Part shown: piece after piece, positions 17,837 to 27,263 of the stretch | Position numbering within the stretch: position 1 is the stretch's first letter | How the letters are laid out: each line of letters begins with the position of its first letter | NCBI GenBank assembly: GCA_964631955.1 | Contig: CAZWBA010000004.1 | Coordinates: forward strand, 186,001 to 250,000 | DNA from: CAMLJR01 sp964631955 | GTDB lineage: Bacteria; Pseudomonadota; Gammaproteobacteria; Pseudomonadales; CAMLJR01 | Length of the DNA stretch: 64,000 nt | Direction: 5' to 3' | Notes under the pieces: model-generated | Database searches by the model: none | Seen by the model: the letters and a program-made list of their open reading frames with translations, nothing else | Told to the model about the DNA's origin: nothing | Position numbers and translations under genes: made by a program

Positions 17837-17862
17837 GTCAGAGTTTCCGCAATTATGAGGAA

Positions 17863-19080
17863 TTATTCCGCCAGAGCCTGCTCATAAATTCTCTCCAAGC
17901 CTGCTTGATAAGGCGCGAGCGAATAATCTCTCTCCGCTTTAGCCAGCGCTGCCACCCCCAAACGCTGACGAAGCGATGCGTCCGTGACAACACGGAAGAG
18001 CGCGTCCGCAAAAGCCTGCTGATCGTGAGGATTGACCAACACGCCAGAAATATTATCTTCGACAATTTCTGCAGTAGCACCATAACTTGCGGCAATGACA
18101 GCCTTACCCAATGCCATGGCTTCGGTAACCACCAGACCAAACGGTTCAGGCTCAGTTGAGCTATGCACCAAAACATCTACGGCGGCCATTAGATTGTGAA
18201 TATCTTCAACATGTCCGGTAAATATAACTCTGTCACTCAACGCGTGGCTTGCAACAAAACTATGCAGCTCCTGCACATAATCGCCGTTCAGTTTTTCGAC
18301 ATCGTCACCAATCACCAACGCGGTGACATTGGGTAAGCGATCTTGGATTTGCGTAAAAGCCCGCAAAAACTCCAACTGCCCCTTCCACGACACCAGACGG
18401 CCAACATGAGCCACCAGCACACGATCGCCATTTCGATTGAATTCTTTTCGATAAGCCTCAACGGCGTTTTCATTAACCACAGGAACGGGACTGGGATTTG
18501 GCAGTACGAATACACGCTCAGCAGGAACGCCTTTGGATAACAAAATATCGGCAAGCCCCTGAGAAACGCACACACATGCCTTCGCCATTTTTGCGACGAC
18601 AATTTCCAGCTTCGAGTCAAGGCCAAAGGGGCCGTGCAGATGCAACACGGTTGGTATCCGTAAAAGGCTGCCAACGACCATCGAGTCGAGGCCGTTGTGG
18701 GTATGAATTAACATCGGACGCAGGCGCCTGATTCGAATTAAAAGCAAAAAAAAAGGAATGCAATTGGCTAGCGCGCTGTAAACCGTAAATAAATAGCTTG
18801 CCATTTTCCTGGGCCACTTCTTTCGAAAAAGCGGATTTTCCAGAAATGAAAATCGAGCAACGTAATTCGCGAGATGATGATGTGTAATTATCGGCAATGA
18901 TAACTTCCCAAAAATTTCGTGCGCTCGCGCCGTTGGCAGCGCCGTCACAATCACTGGCGCGTATTTGTCGCGATTCAATGACCTCAGTGTATTGAGAAGG
19001 ACAACTATGGATCCACCGACAGCTATTGCAAAATCAAAAAAAACTATCTTGACCGGCTCTTTCTTCATGTCCTTTCTCAT
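17863..19080 (-). CDS. GT4 glycosyltransferase
   Basis: 405 residues. The N-terminus 'FFDFAIAVGGSIVVLLNTL' is the acceptor-side loop. A central hydrophobic stretch (about 75-105) may associate with the membrane. 'LIHTHNGLDSMVVGSLL' and 'VAHVGRLVSWKGQLEFLRA' are standard GT4 blocks, and 'EPEPFGLVVTEAMALGKAV' gives an intact E-x7-E donor site. It is a presumed retaining glycosyltransferase of EPS repeat synthesis. The ATG overlaps the TGA of the Wzy-like gene by four bases, showing tight coupling in the operon. Donor sugar unknown. Confidence 0.84.
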   Translation of the reverse strand: MRKDMKKEPVKIVFFDFAIAVGGSIVVLLNTLRSLNRDKYAPVIVTALPTARAHEIFGKLSLPIITHHHLANYVARFSFLENPLFRKKWPRKMASYLFTVYSALANCIPFFLLLIRIRRLRPMLIHTHNGLDSMVVGSLLRIPTVLHLHGPFGLDSKLEIVVAKMAKACVCVSQGLADILLSKGVPAERVFVLPNPSPVPVVNENAVEAYRKEFNRNGDRVLVAHVGRLVSWKGQLEFLRAFTQIQDRLPNVTALVIGDDVEKLNGDYVQELHSFVASHALSDRVIFTGHVEDIHNLMAAVDVLVHSSTEPEPFGLVVTEAMALGKAVIAASYGATAEIVEDNISGVLVNPHDQQAFADALFRVVTDASLRQRLGVAALAKAERDYSLAPYQAGLERIYEQALAE

Positions 19081-20399
19081 GTCGGTAATGCGGTAGGGCG
19101 CCGGGCATGTCGCTGCGAGCCAGGAGATCTCTGCTGTTTGCGAACTACGTTATAGAGCGCGGCTGAAAGTGAAGCCTGAACAAACAAAAACGGATACTCA
19201 TGCTGCGTGACAAAGCAGCTGGCCAAAAGAAAACCAATAAGACCCAAATTCAGACCAAATGCAATAAATCGCCACACCCTATCCTCATCATTATCCTTCA
19301 AAGCTCTTATCGTTCGGGTGTTTGTCACGAGTGTCCACAGCGCCATGCCATAAAAAAAGAGAAAGCCAATCGAACCCATCTCTGCCAGCACGGTAAACGG
19401 TGTACTGTGTGCAACCTCCTGATGCGTTGTATGCAACGATTCTCCTGGATAACGTTCTGCATAGTAACGCTGCCAGTTGTTGAAACCGATACCCAGCACG
19501 GGATGATCAGCATACATTTCGACGCCTCGCCTCCAATAACGTAAACGTGCTTGCGAAGTGGAGTCAGTACCGGCAGTTTCAAAACGCGCCTTATATTGGG
19601 GAGGCATGAATTGAAAAACCGTGAATCCTATGAGAGCAATAGCTAACAGCTTCCGGAAACGCTGCTTTCCCACCATAACCAATACAAGACCTATAGCTGC
19701 GAGCCCCAGCATGGTTCCGCGCTCACCGGTCGCCATCACAGTCATTACCGCAGTTACAGGAAACAAATAAAAAAACCAGCGCTTGTATCTTCCCCAATAC
19801 GGCCGACAACCCAAAACAAATGCCGCTGACAGGGGTGCGAATATCAGCATCTGCACGCCAAGATCAGCGGCATTCCCGAAATAGCCAAGCCCACCCGTAA
19901 TACCGTAATGCTCGAAAGTCATACCACGACTGACCCACGATTTCGCGGCATGATTGGACATTTTGAACGACACAAGCAGCAACAGCAAAATAACGATGAA
20001 CAAGCGAAATCGCGTGGTAACGATCCATAAAAATAAAAAATACAAAAGCAGCCAGTTAACGAATGCTGCAAATCTCTCAAATGAGAGCGATGGATATTCT
20101 GCAAATATGGATGCAAGCAGAGCAGCAATAAAAAAGCCTACAGAGGTGAAAGTTAGAGGGTTTTCCAGCGATTTTCTTTCTGGCGCGATAAATCGAAGAA
20201 AAAACGCTCCCAAAATAAGAAGCTTCGACCAGGGCAGAAAAGCGATGGCGGGATATGCTGACTGAGGACGAACGTACTCAAAAAATATGTAGCCACAAAA
20301 CAGCCAGAAATAATTGGGCTCAAGTCTTAACGCAGCCCACATGCGCCGTATATTTATCGATAGATAATCGGCAGCCTCTATCTCGAAAGCTTTTTTCAC
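19077..20399 (-). CDS. O-antigen ligase/polymerase-like membrane protein (Wzy/WaaL superfamily, XrtA-associated type)
   Basis: 440 residues from GTG 20399, chosen because it overlaps the upstream TGA as GTGA; a TTG at 20417 would add six residues. About ten to twelve membrane helices. Conserved features of the WaaL/Wzy superfamily are 'MATGERGTMLGLAAIG', the large periplasmic loop containing 'DHPVLGIGFNNWQRYY', and 'EVAHSTPFTVLAEMG' with the family His. The N-terminal 'YIFFEYVRPQSAYPAI' is characteristic of the exosortase A-associated O-glycosylation-ligase family (TIGR03097), as I recall it. It may polymerise EPS repeats or transfer glycan to another acceptor at the periplasmic face. Which of these it does cannot be told from sequence. 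Confidence 0.85.
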   Translation of the reverse strand: MKKAFEIEAADYLSINIRRMWAALRLEPNYFWLFCGYIFFEYVRPQSAYPAIAFLPWSKLLILGAFFLRFIAPERKSLENPLTFTSVGFFIAALLASIFAEYPSLSFERFAAFVNWLLLYFLFLWIVTTRFRLFIVILLLLLVSFKMSNHAAKSWVSRGMTFEHYGITGGLGYFGNAADLGVQMLIFAPLSAAFVLGCRPYWGRYKRWFFYLFPVTAVMTVMATGERGTMLGLAAIGLVLVMVGKQRFRKLLAIALIGFTVFQFMPPQYKARFETAGTDSTSQARLRYWRRGVEMYADHPVLGIGFNNWQRYYAERYPGESLHTTHQEVAHSTPFTVLAEMGSIGFLFFYGMALWTLVTNTRTIRALKDNDEDRVWRFIAFGLNLGLIGFLLASCFVTQHEYPFLFVQASLSAALYNVVRKQQRSPGSQRHARRPTALPT

Positions 20400-21370
20400 A
20401 CGCGCAAACCCAAACAACCTTTGATCACTTTCAGATAATTATTAAGCAACCCGATCGACCGCCCAATAAAATAAGCGACCAATACCGGAAACAACTGCAT
20501 AAAACCCAGTAGATTACGTTCGTACGAGCGCCGCTTGATTCTCACTGCGCACATCAGCGCAGTTATCGAAGCCATCATCGCGAGACCCAAGCCGCCTATC
20601 AGCGGATTCAGTATCGCACCCGCAATCACCAACAACTCACCAAAAAGAAATAAGTGTGTCAACATCAGCAGATAGTCCTTGAGGCCCGTTGACGACTCCA
20701 ATTGATTACTGCCATGCCATACTTGACGTCGCGCTATGGCTCGCAAACTTCTGGGATAGCCATGATGAATGACCGCGCATTTCGGCGAGCAAACGATACG
20801 CAGACCGATGCTTCTTACCTTTCGGCAAAAATCGTCATCCTCTGCGGCCTCCAATATCTCATCGAATCCGCCCAATTGATCGAAGACCGATTTTTTTACA
20901 ACCAGCCCGGTACAGCCTAAGGCATTCACATCCTTTTCGATATTCGACGGCACGATGGGTGCCCATGTACGCTCGATCCATGAACCCTGGGCTGGCGCGC
21001 AACATATTCCACCAACCAGACCAACTCCACCTTCATCGAACAGCAATCTTACTGCATCCGCAATCCACGACTCGCCCGCCTCGCAATCCGCGTCGAGAAA
21101 TGCCAGCACATCACCTGTTGCGTGCCTCACTCCCTCGTTTCTTACCGCGCCGACGCGACAATTCACTTTCGTTAAAATCTTCGCACCAGCCGACTCAGCA
21201 ATCGCAACTGATTGGTCCACGGATCCATTATCCACCACAATAATTTCGATCAGCTCAGACGGATATTTCTGCTTTTTTATCGATGCAATCGCTTTTGCAA
21301 TGAATGCAGCCTCGTTCTTCGATGGCAGAATCACGCTAACCGCAGGCAAAGGCGATCCTTTCTCAGTCAT
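20396..21370 (-). CDS. GT2 glycosyltransferase with C-terminal membrane helices
   Basis: 324 residues. The GT-A domain shows 'VSVILPSKNEAAFIAKAI', 'IIVVDNGSVDQSV', 'GDVLAFLDADCEAGESW' (DxD metal site) and 'GGFDEILEAAEDDDFCRKV' (ED-type acceptor motif). Two or three hydrophobic helices near 235-315 anchor it in the inner membrane. Expected to be inverting transfer to a lipid-linked EPS intermediate. The start overlaps the end of the upstream GT4 gene by eight bases, and its TGA overlaps the GTG of the Wzy-like gene. Confidence 0.85.
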   Translation of the reverse strand: MTEKGSPLPAVSVILPSKNEAAFIAKAIASIKKQKYPSELIEIIVVDNGSVDQSVAIAESAGAKILTKVNCRVGAVRNEGVRHATGDVLAFLDADCEAGESWIADAVRLLFDEGGVGLVGGICCAPAQGSWIERTWAPIVPSNIEKDVNALGCTGLVVKKSVFDQLGGFDEILEAAEDDDFCRKVRSIGLRIVCSPKCAVIHHGYPRSLRAIARRQVWHGSNQLESSTGLKDYLLMLTHLFLFGELLVIAGAILNPLIGGLGLAMMASITALMCAVRIKRRSYERNLLGFMQLFPVLVAYFIGRSIGLLNNYLKVIKGCLGLRV

Positions 21371-22457
21371 TATTTAATCTCGAATATAGCGCTAAATAAT
21401 TTTTTGAGGTCGTTTCGATACTGAAGCACTCTTCTGCGAGAGCTTTTCCGTTAATACCTATCCGCGCTCTCAACCCGGCATCATTGATGAGTGTCAACAT
21501 AGCATCGCACAAACTTTGCGGTGAAATCGCATCTGTTATGAGCGCATCCACGCCATGCGTAAGCAGCTCGGGAATTCCCGTGACACGCGTCGTGATAACG
21601 GGACAGCCCAATGTCATCGCTTCGGCGGCAGCAATTGAAAACCCTTCATAGCGGGAACTGAATATACAGATATCCGAACTTGCGATGAATGGGTAAGGAT
21701 TATCTCGATAACCCAGCAAGGTTATGACATCCCCCAAACGGGCTTCATCAATCTGCCGTTGCAGCGCCGCTTTCTGACTACCCTCCCCCGCAATCATCAG
21801 TTTTATCCGGGATTTCACATCGTCGGGCAGCAGTTCGCACGCAGAAATCAGTAAGTCATATCCTTTTTGATGTTCGAGGCGTCCTGCACTGCAAATGATC
21901 AGCTTTTCACCGGCTACGCGAGGCTCACCCCTATTGGCGCGACGAATGATACTGGCGCAGTTTACGCCGTTTTGAATGGTTGAGAGAGAAGCTCGCGAAA
22001 ACCGATACGGCAGCGCATCTCTAACGCCATCCGCAACAAACACTACGGAAGCGTTCACTCGATCCAGAAATTTAAATTCGAAAAATCGTTTTACCCGATC
22101 GCGCAACGATTTTCCCGAAAAATACGGGTATGCGGAATGCACCGTTCTAACATGAGTGACATTAAAAAAAAACTGGGATACTAAAAACGATGGTGTAAAC
22201 GAATGCGTGTGTATGATGTCTGGCCGTACGGTGCGCAAGAATGAAATAAATTTTGATAATTTTGCTATTGGGTTACCGCCTCGACCGCCCACATGAACAC
22301 TTTGGGCAATCCCCCTAAACTCGCCGACCTCATCTTCCGATGCATCCAAAAAAAACAGATGAAGCTCTACCTTACCATCAATATCAGCAAATATATTTTC
22401 CAGTAACCGTGTAATCCCTGTCTTTGGCCAGTGCACAATATGGGCAATTTTTGTCAT
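21363..22457 (-). CDS. GT4 glycosyltransferase
   Basis: 364 residues of GT-B fold: 'IVHWPKTGITRLLENIF' at the N-terminus, 'DIIHTHSFTPSFLVSQFF', 'LIICSAGRLEHQKGYDLLI' and donor site 'SSRYEGFSIAAAEAMTLGCPV' with intact E-x7-E. The GITR turn replaces the commoner GG(A/I)E acceptor loop. It is presumed to be a cytoplasmic retaining glycosyltransferase of EPS assembly. It overlaps the upstream CapA-like gene by four bases and the downstream GT2 gene by eight. Specificity unknown. Confidence 0.84.
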   Translation of the reverse strand: MTKIAHIVHWPKTGITRLLENIFADIDGKVELHLFFLDASEDEVGEFRGIAQSVHVGGRGGNPIAKLSKFISFLRTVRPDIIHTHSFTPSFLVSQFFFNVTHVRTVHSAYPYFSGKSLRDRVKRFFEFKFLDRVNASVVFVADGVRDALPYRFSRASLSTIQNGVNCASIIRRANRGEPRVAGEKLIICSAGRLEHQKGYDLLISACELLPDDVKSRIKLMIAGEGSQKAALQRQIDEARLGDVITLLGYRDNPYPFIASSDICIFSSRYEGFSIAAAEAMTLGCPVITTRVTGIPELLTHGVDALITDAISPQSLCDAMLTLINDAGLRARIGINGKALAEECFSIETTSKNYLALYSRLNND

Positions 22458-23548
22458 CGGGCAATTCCAATTTTTTTAAGCACTTTATTTCGAACGAAAT
22501 TTACTTTCATTCTGGAATTTCCGGATCCAATATTTCTAAAGAAATGCAACGATTTGGCCACTGCATCGAATCTATCGCTTCGAGCAATCAACTTCTGTAT
22601 CAAGTGATCGTATTGGTTTTCACTCATGTCGCTCATCATCCGCAAGAGCGACCGATTGTTTGCCACAAACCGAGTCGCTTTACGGTCTTCCAGCTTTTGC
22701 AACATACGCTTCTCGTTTAGAACAATCGGCGTGATGGCTGACTCAATGTTACCTTTGGCGTCTATGTTCAACCTGGTAATGGCAGATTCCACATAATCTC
22801 TTCGCCAAAATAGATCGAAGATAAAATTCCCCATTGAATAGATAATGAGGCCACTCTTATATTTTTCGATAGGCTGAAATACATGAGGATGATGCCCCAG
22901 AACAATGTCGACATCATTTTCGATTAACCATCGCGCCTTGCGAATGGCATCTTGAGTCGGTAACGCGATACCTTCGGTGCCGAAATGTAGCGATACGGCG
23001 ACCACGTCGGCCTCAGCCCTCATTCGCTGAATATCGGCGACAACCTTGGTCGTATTGAATTGCGCGTAAGGTGTCGGTTGTCGGCCATATACCTCGTTGA
23101 CGTCCGAATAACCCAGGAGTCCGGCGACTTTTTCATTCGCGGCAAACAAAACGGGCTTGCAGTAATAATCGGTGTCATCGACCAATCCGACCGGACTGAT
23201 GTTATTTTCGATCAAGCTCGTCACGGTTTCGTGAAATACATCGTCGCCATGCTGGAGAATGTGATTGTTTGCCACATTCAGTGCGTTGAATCCCAGCGAC
23301 GCCAGCTCGCGTGCGATGCTTGTCCTGCCGACAAAAACCGCATCGCCAATGTCGGATGATTGCTTTTTGAATTGCCGAAGGGGAGATTCCAGATTGCCAA
23401 ATACGATATCGCTGACGGCAAAAACATCGGCGACGTCCCTGCATATCAAGTCCAGCCCGGCAGATTCCAGCACCGATCCCATGCCGTGACCCACATTGAA
23501 GTAATGATCGCCGAGGCAAATGTCGCCCACTGCCGTAATGCTAACCAC
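22454..23548 (-). CDS. CapA family metallophosphatase-like protein
   Basis: 364 residues, starting at GTG (AGGAG lies 11 bases upstream). Family features of CapA/PgsA are 'ITAVGDICLGDHYF', 'SDIVFGNLESPLR', 'LNVANNHILQHGDD', 'VSLHFGTEG' and 'VDIVLGHHPHVFQPIEKY'. These supply the Asp/Asn/His metal-ligand pattern of a calcineurin-like fold. No signal peptide or membrane anchor is visible, unlike poly-gamma-glutamate CapA, so a cytoplasmic location is likely. In CapA proteins the fold is linked to capsule polymer synthesis or hydrolysis; here it is the first gene of a glycosyltransferase operon and may act on a carrier-linked intermediate. Upstream lies a 360-bp non-coding stretch. Confidence 0.8.
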   Translation of the reverse strand: MVSITAVGDICLGDHYFNVGHGMGSVLESAGLDLICRDVADVFAVSDIVFGNLESPLRQFKKQSSDIGDAVFVGRTSIARELASLGFNALNVANNHILQHGDDVFHETVTSLIENNISPVGLVDDTDYYCKPVLFAANEKVAGLLGYSDVNEVYGRQPTPYAQFNTTKVVADIQRMRAEADVVAVSLHFGTEGIALPTQDAIRKARWLIENDVDIVLGHHPHVFQPIEKYKSGLIIYSMGNFIFDLFWRRDYVESAITRLNIDAKGNIESAITPIVLNEKRMLQKLEDRKATRFVANNRSLLRMMSDMSENQYDHLIQKLIARSDRFDAVAKSLHFFRNIGSGNSRMKVNFVRNKVLKKIGIAR

Positions 23549-23908
23549 TTGAATAACTGCTCCTGCTCAATAGCGCTCGAGATCGAATAGATCAACCGAT
23601 CCTGGCTGCCTTCTGCAAACCTTTAAATTCGTACGCCTCGATCATTCGATCCAATTTAGCACACAGAAATGACTTGACATCGATCTGCACGGCGTGCGCT
23701 CACCGGGCGTCTGTTGCAGACCAGCCGCCAAAGGTGCGCAAGCATAACCAACAAATGCTGGTATGCCACACAAATCAAGCATTGCGGAACAAGGGAGCAT
23801 CAAAGCCCAGAGTGAACGATGAGGGAGGAAAATCAGGAGAGCTCGATGGGCGACCCGCAACGGGATACGCCCATCGATTAGTCAGAGTGGCAGGAGGACT
23901 AACGTGAC
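23549..23908. other. intergenic stretch of 360 bp
   Basis: No convincing gene. It holds the stem-loop at 23843-23877 that follows the secreted-protein gene, and must hold the promoter of the six-gene CapA-glycosyltransferase operon on the minus strand. I found no strong sigma-70 consensus; a weak TTGATC/TATTGA pair with 17-bp spacing lies shortly before the GTG. A 72-codon minus-strand frame starting at TTG runs through the hairpin and has no SD, so I do not call it. Confidence 0.5.
23843..23877 (-). terminator. stem-loop downstream of secreted-protein gene
   Basis: Ten perfect base pairs (23843-23852 with 23868-23877) enclose a further nested CCCG/CGGG stem. It begins 31 bp after the stop of the minus-strand gene at 23909. 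On that strand the stem is followed by a mixed pyrimidine run with a short TTTT rather than a clean U-tract, so intrinsic termination is likely but not certain. It could also be an mRNA 3' stabiliser. Confidence 0.5.
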
Positions 23909-25036
23909 TTACGATTGGCCAACAGTAAGAACAGGGGCTTTAGGCGGCGACTGCGCAGCGCCCAGAGTGAGTCCGATACTATTGGTTTCACCGGTAACAT
24001 TGGTGACATAGACATATTTGTAGCCTGTGGGTATGGACGCAGCATTCGTTACGGTAATGCCATCTGCAGCCCAAGCAGTCGCAGGAAGGATGAACTTCTT
24101 GGTCACTCCCGCCGCGGTCGGCGAATCACTCAGGAAAACCTGAGCTGCCGATTGCGGGCCAACATCAATGTAAACACGGCTCATCGCATAGTCATATTCC
24201 GATGTATTCGGTAAGTCCATGGAGGGGATTGGTTGAATATAGCCAATATATTGGTCGGCTCTCGTCTTAGCCAGCACAGCCGTGCGGTTATGCCACGTAT
24301 AGCCATTCAGCGTGATTTTATAAATACCATTGGCAACACCAACATCATTGAACTTGTAATAAACCTCAGCGAACACCCACTGACTCGTATCAACGGTGGG
24401 CTGGGTCGATAACGACAAGCCGGGCGAACCTGCACCCGACTGATCAGGATAGAAAGATGTGATCTGCCCAGCTGCTGTTCGCCATTCGATGTGTGACGAG
24501 TTTTGATAAAGACGATTGTCTTCACCTATCCACAGGCTGCCGTAGTATTTCGCATCCGAAGAGCTGTAATCGGCAGCGCCATCGCCACCACTGCGGACAC
24601 CGGCACGCGCAAATTTCAGCTGTCTTGCGCCAGAGGATGAACCATACAACTTAAAGTAAAAAGACAATCGCATTTCATTGGTATTGGCTGGCAAATACTT
24701 ACCGATATGCGGGAAGGCATTATTTGCCTTTTCCGGATCACAACGCAGGCTGCCACCACCCACGCCATCGGCTAAGGTGACTGCCTCACCGCCTCTATTA
24801 ATCCAGGAATCAAAACCTGCAGCCGCAGGCGTAGCTCCGTTATTCAACCCGCTAAAAGGCTGAAAGAAATGCGGCGCGGGTTTGGTCTTAACGCCGAAGT
24901 TAGATCCTTTAACCACCAACGTAGAGCCTGTCTGCACAGCCGATGAAAGCGTCGGACTAATTGCCATGCTGGCTGAGGATCCTGCCAGGACTACAGCGGT
25001 GCACAGTCCCTTAACAAATTGTGGGGTCGAAATCAT
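23909..25036 (-). CDS. secreted protein of unknown function, possible beta-sandwich carbohydrate-active protein
   Basis: 375 residues from ATG 25036 (GGAG nine bases upstream; an in-frame TTG lies five codons earlier). A signal peptide ends about residue 25. Residues ~30-55, 'QTGSTLVVKGSNFGVK', resemble the start of an IPT/TIG-like domain. The middle part is rich in alternating strands with many Tyr, Trp and Ser, for example 'RLSFYFKLYGSSSGAR' and 'WVFAEVYYKFNDVGVANG'. It recalls jelly-roll polysaccharide lyases, but I cannot assign a family. The protein ends 'SPPKAPVLTVGQS' with no sorting signal. It is a single-gene unit between the CapK-like gene (232 bp upstream) and the CapA operon; a secreted glycan-binding or glycan-cleaving role is only a guess from context. 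Confidence 0.7.
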   Translation of the reverse strand: MISTPQFVKGLCTAVVLAGSSASMAISPTLSSAVQTGSTLVVKGSNFGVKTKPAPHFFQPFSGLNNGATPAAAGFDSWINRGGEAVTLADGVGGGSLRCDPEKANNAFPHIGKYLPANTNEMRLSFYFKLYGSSSGARQLKFARAGVRSGGDGAADYSSSDAKYYGSLWIGEDNRLYQNSSHIEWRTAAGQITSFYPDQSGAGSPGLSLSTQPTVDTSQWVFAEVYYKFNDVGVANGIYKITLNGYTWHNRTAVLAKTRADQYIGYIQPIPSMDLPNTSEYDYAMSRVYIDVGPQSAAQVFLSDSPTAAGVTKKFILPATAWAADGITVTNAASIPTGYKYVYVTNVTGETNSIGLTLGAAQSPPKAPVLTVGQS

Positions 25037-25268
25037 AACGGGTAACTCCAAGGGATCGGTTTCAAAAGATCACGCTCGGGTGCGAGCGGTTGAGGTCAGT
25101 ATAAGCCAGCGCACTCATTCACTTTCGCTGCAATGCCTGATTGTTGAACCACATCCTCGCGTCGCGTGACGTTATTCAAAGAAAACCTCATTTATACGTA
25201 TATTTACATTCATTTAACACACCAACAACCACAGCAAAGCGTGATTGACATCACACGCATTTGATGAG

Positions 25269-26648
25269 TCAACTCGCTCGCAAAACCTTCGGAAGCCTGG
25301 ATACAACCGACTTGAACTTGCCCGCCCTATTCGTCGCGATGCTGTCGACAAATATTATCGAGACCTTCATCACAGAACTGGTTCTCTGCTGAATATTTTT
25401 AGCCAGCTCCCGCTGGATGTATGCGGTATCGGCGGCTTCCGCGAGCACCACCAATACATCCAACGCATCGATGTGCGTTTGTATGATCTGCGCTTGCTTT
25501 ATACCGGACATCCCTTTGAACGCCGGATCCATGCGGCCTATTGTTCGGCCCTCCGGCGTCACGATCATGTCATCCTGCCGACCGACGATCTGACCGAAGG
25601 TTTGGCCATAAAAATTGTTTCCGGGCCCAGGCTGAACATCATCGACGACATCGCCGATGCTGTAGCGCAGCAAAGGCATTGCGAAATTCAGCAGACCGGT
25701 ACACACCACGTCGTAGCTACCCGGCAATTCGGTCGGCAAAAACTCCACCAGCGAATAAAGCGAATCGACGCGATAAAGCCCCGGCCGGTCGCTGCTGGCG
25801 GATACCGCCATCTCACTGCAACCGTAGTGATCGATTATCTGACAACCAAATGCACGCTGAATACTGTCGCGCTGGCTTTCGCTCAGCGTTTCCGAAGACG
25901 TCAAGATAAATCGCAGCGGCAAATTAATTTTTAACCCGTGACGATTTATAAAATCGGCGATCAAACTGATCGCAGAGGGATAACTATCGATATAGAGCGG
26001 CTGCCATTCTTCCAGCGCTTTAATGTACGCAGGAATTGTTGCCTCCGTTACATGATACGACGAGAAATATAACGTTTTATTGAAATGATCCTTTCGCCAA
26101 AACTCTGCTTTCTCACTCTTGTTCAGCAGCACGCGTCCGGCGAATGTTGCGCTGCGATCGCGAATATCGCTGCCATATTTTCTGAGCAGCGAGCGATAAA
26201 ACGCGAAATTGATTGCCCTTGCCTCCTTCGTGCAACTGATTGGCATTGGACTACCAGACGTTCCGCTGGTGAACAGCGAAAGCGCCTTGCCTTTGTAAAA
26301 GTCGGAATGAAATCGATAGGGTTGTGCGACGATTTCAGCTTTAGACAAGACAGGAATGTGATCGCGAAAATTTTCAAGCGTTATACCGGCCGGATCGATA
26401 GCAAGCTGCTTGAAGAGATCGCGATAATACGGCACATATAACGCCGCATGCCGAACAAGCTCGGCGAAGCGCTTCGCCTGAAATGCCTGCACTTGCGAGA
26501 CCTCTCGCCCGGAATGCAAATTCGCCTCGCCGTAGGGCGGCGGCAAAACCTGCCCATAACGCAAACGGTACTGAGAAGCGCCATAAACACTCAACGCCAG
26601 GTTTTGAGCGCTGCGTGGAAGCAAATTATAAATATCGGAGATGCCCAT
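25269..26648 (-). CDS. CapK/PaaK-like adenylate-forming enzyme
   Basis: 459 residues. 'LSLFTSGTSGSPMPISCT' is the phosphate-binding P-loop of adenylate-forming enzymes. 'LRFILTSSETLSESQRD', 'IIDHYGCSEMAVSAS' and 'GQIVGRQDDMIVTPEG' are the later core motifs of the phenylacetate-CoA ligase/CapK branch. CapK-type proteins recur in capsule loci, where they may activate a carboxylic acid for transfer to sugar; the substrate is not known. It is separated by 19 bp from the upstream phosphatase gene on the same strand, so the two probably form an operon. Confidence 0.82.
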   Translation of the reverse strand: MGISDIYNLLPRSAQNLALSVYGASQYRLRYGQVLPPPYGEANLHSGREVSQVQAFQAKRFAELVRHAALYVPYYRDLFKQLAIDPAGITLENFRDHIPVLSKAEIVAQPYRFHSDFYKGKALSLFTSGTSGSPMPISCTKEARAINFAFYRSLLRKYGSDIRDRSATFAGRVLLNKSEKAEFWRKDHFNKTLYFSSYHVTEATIPAYIKALEEWQPLYIDSYPSAISLIADFINRHGLKINLPLRFILTSSETLSESQRDSIQRAFGCQIIDHYGCSEMAVSASSDRPGLYRVDSLYSLVEFLPTELPGSYDVVCTGLLNFAMPLLRYSIGDVVDDVQPGPGNNFYGQTFGQIVGRQDDMIVTPEGRTIGRMDPAFKGMSGIKQAQIIQTHIDALDVLVVLAEAADTAYIQRELAKNIQQRTSSVMKVSIIFVDSIATNRAGKFKSVVSRLPKVLRAS

Positions 26649-26667
26649 CGTGATCGTTTCTAGTTTT

Positions 26668-27213
26668 TCATGGAAGATGGTCGCGCATTCGATTTACTGC
26701 CTGCGCAATCAGCGCTTCGCAATGATGGAAATAATCGAGTCGCGAACTGTAGGGATCATGAATATACGGATTCGGGCGGGGCAACCATAAACCGGCCAGC
26801 GTAATCTGCGCAACATCCGCGAATGACACAACAGCAGGAAGATGTTCGGGCTCCATGACAACCAGTAAATCCGATTTTTCAGGCACCATAGCCCGAATGT
26901 GCCGGCTGCGATGCCCGCTCAAATCGACTCCCGCAGTGCTCGCATAGGCAATCGCTCTCGGATCGGCGGTGTGATCATCGGCGCACTCCGTGCCGAAAGA
27001 CTCCGCGTCGATGCCCAGATGCCGGGCATATCCCTCACCCCAGGGGCTGCGACAAATATTACCCTTGCAGATGAAAATCACTTTACCAACCCGACTCCAG
27101 TCTACATTACGATACGGAGCATAAAGACCAAAGCTCTGATGCAGGTAATACTTGCTATAGTTCAGCAAACCCCATTTAGACCCAAACCGGTTATACACAA
27201 AATCTTTTATCAT
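26668..27213 (-). CDS. low-molecular-weight protein tyrosine phosphatase with N-terminal extension
   Basis: 181 residues. The catalytic P-loop CKGNICRSP spans 49-57 (Cys49, Arg55; C-x5-R), and the general-acid Asp lies in 'YIHDPYSSRL' near residue 162. In ordinary Wzb/Etp-type enzymes the loop is about ten residues from the N-terminus; here it follows ~45 extra residues rich in Tyr and basic residues. Partner phosphatases normally dephosphorylate the BY-kinase that controls polysaccharide chain length. The only such kinase in the window (34825-35616) looks inactive, so the real substrate is uncertain. It diverges from the ATP-grasp gene 50 bp away. Confidence 0.85.
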   Translation of the reverse strand: MIKDFVYNRFGSKWGLLNYSKYYLHQSFGLYAPYRNVDWSRVGKVIFICKGNICRSPWGEGYARHLGIDAESFGTECADDHTADPRAIAYASTAGVDLSGHRSRHIRAMVPEKSDLLVVMEPEHLPAVVSFADVAQITLAGLWLPRPNPYIHDPYSSRLDYFHHCEALIAQAVNRMRDHLP

Positions 27214-27263
27214 CCACGACCGCCTGCGCTATAACCGCCTTTACATCCACTTTCGTTAAAAAC

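Noticed and set aside
23642..23860. 72-codon minus-strand frame in the 360-bp intergenic stretch
   Set aside because: TTG start without SD, contains the terminator-like hairpin, and no recognisable protein features.
25245..25934. Open frame of 229 codons antisense to the CapK/PaaK-like gene
   Set aside because: Shadow; the opposite strand encodes the conserved adenylate-forming motifs.
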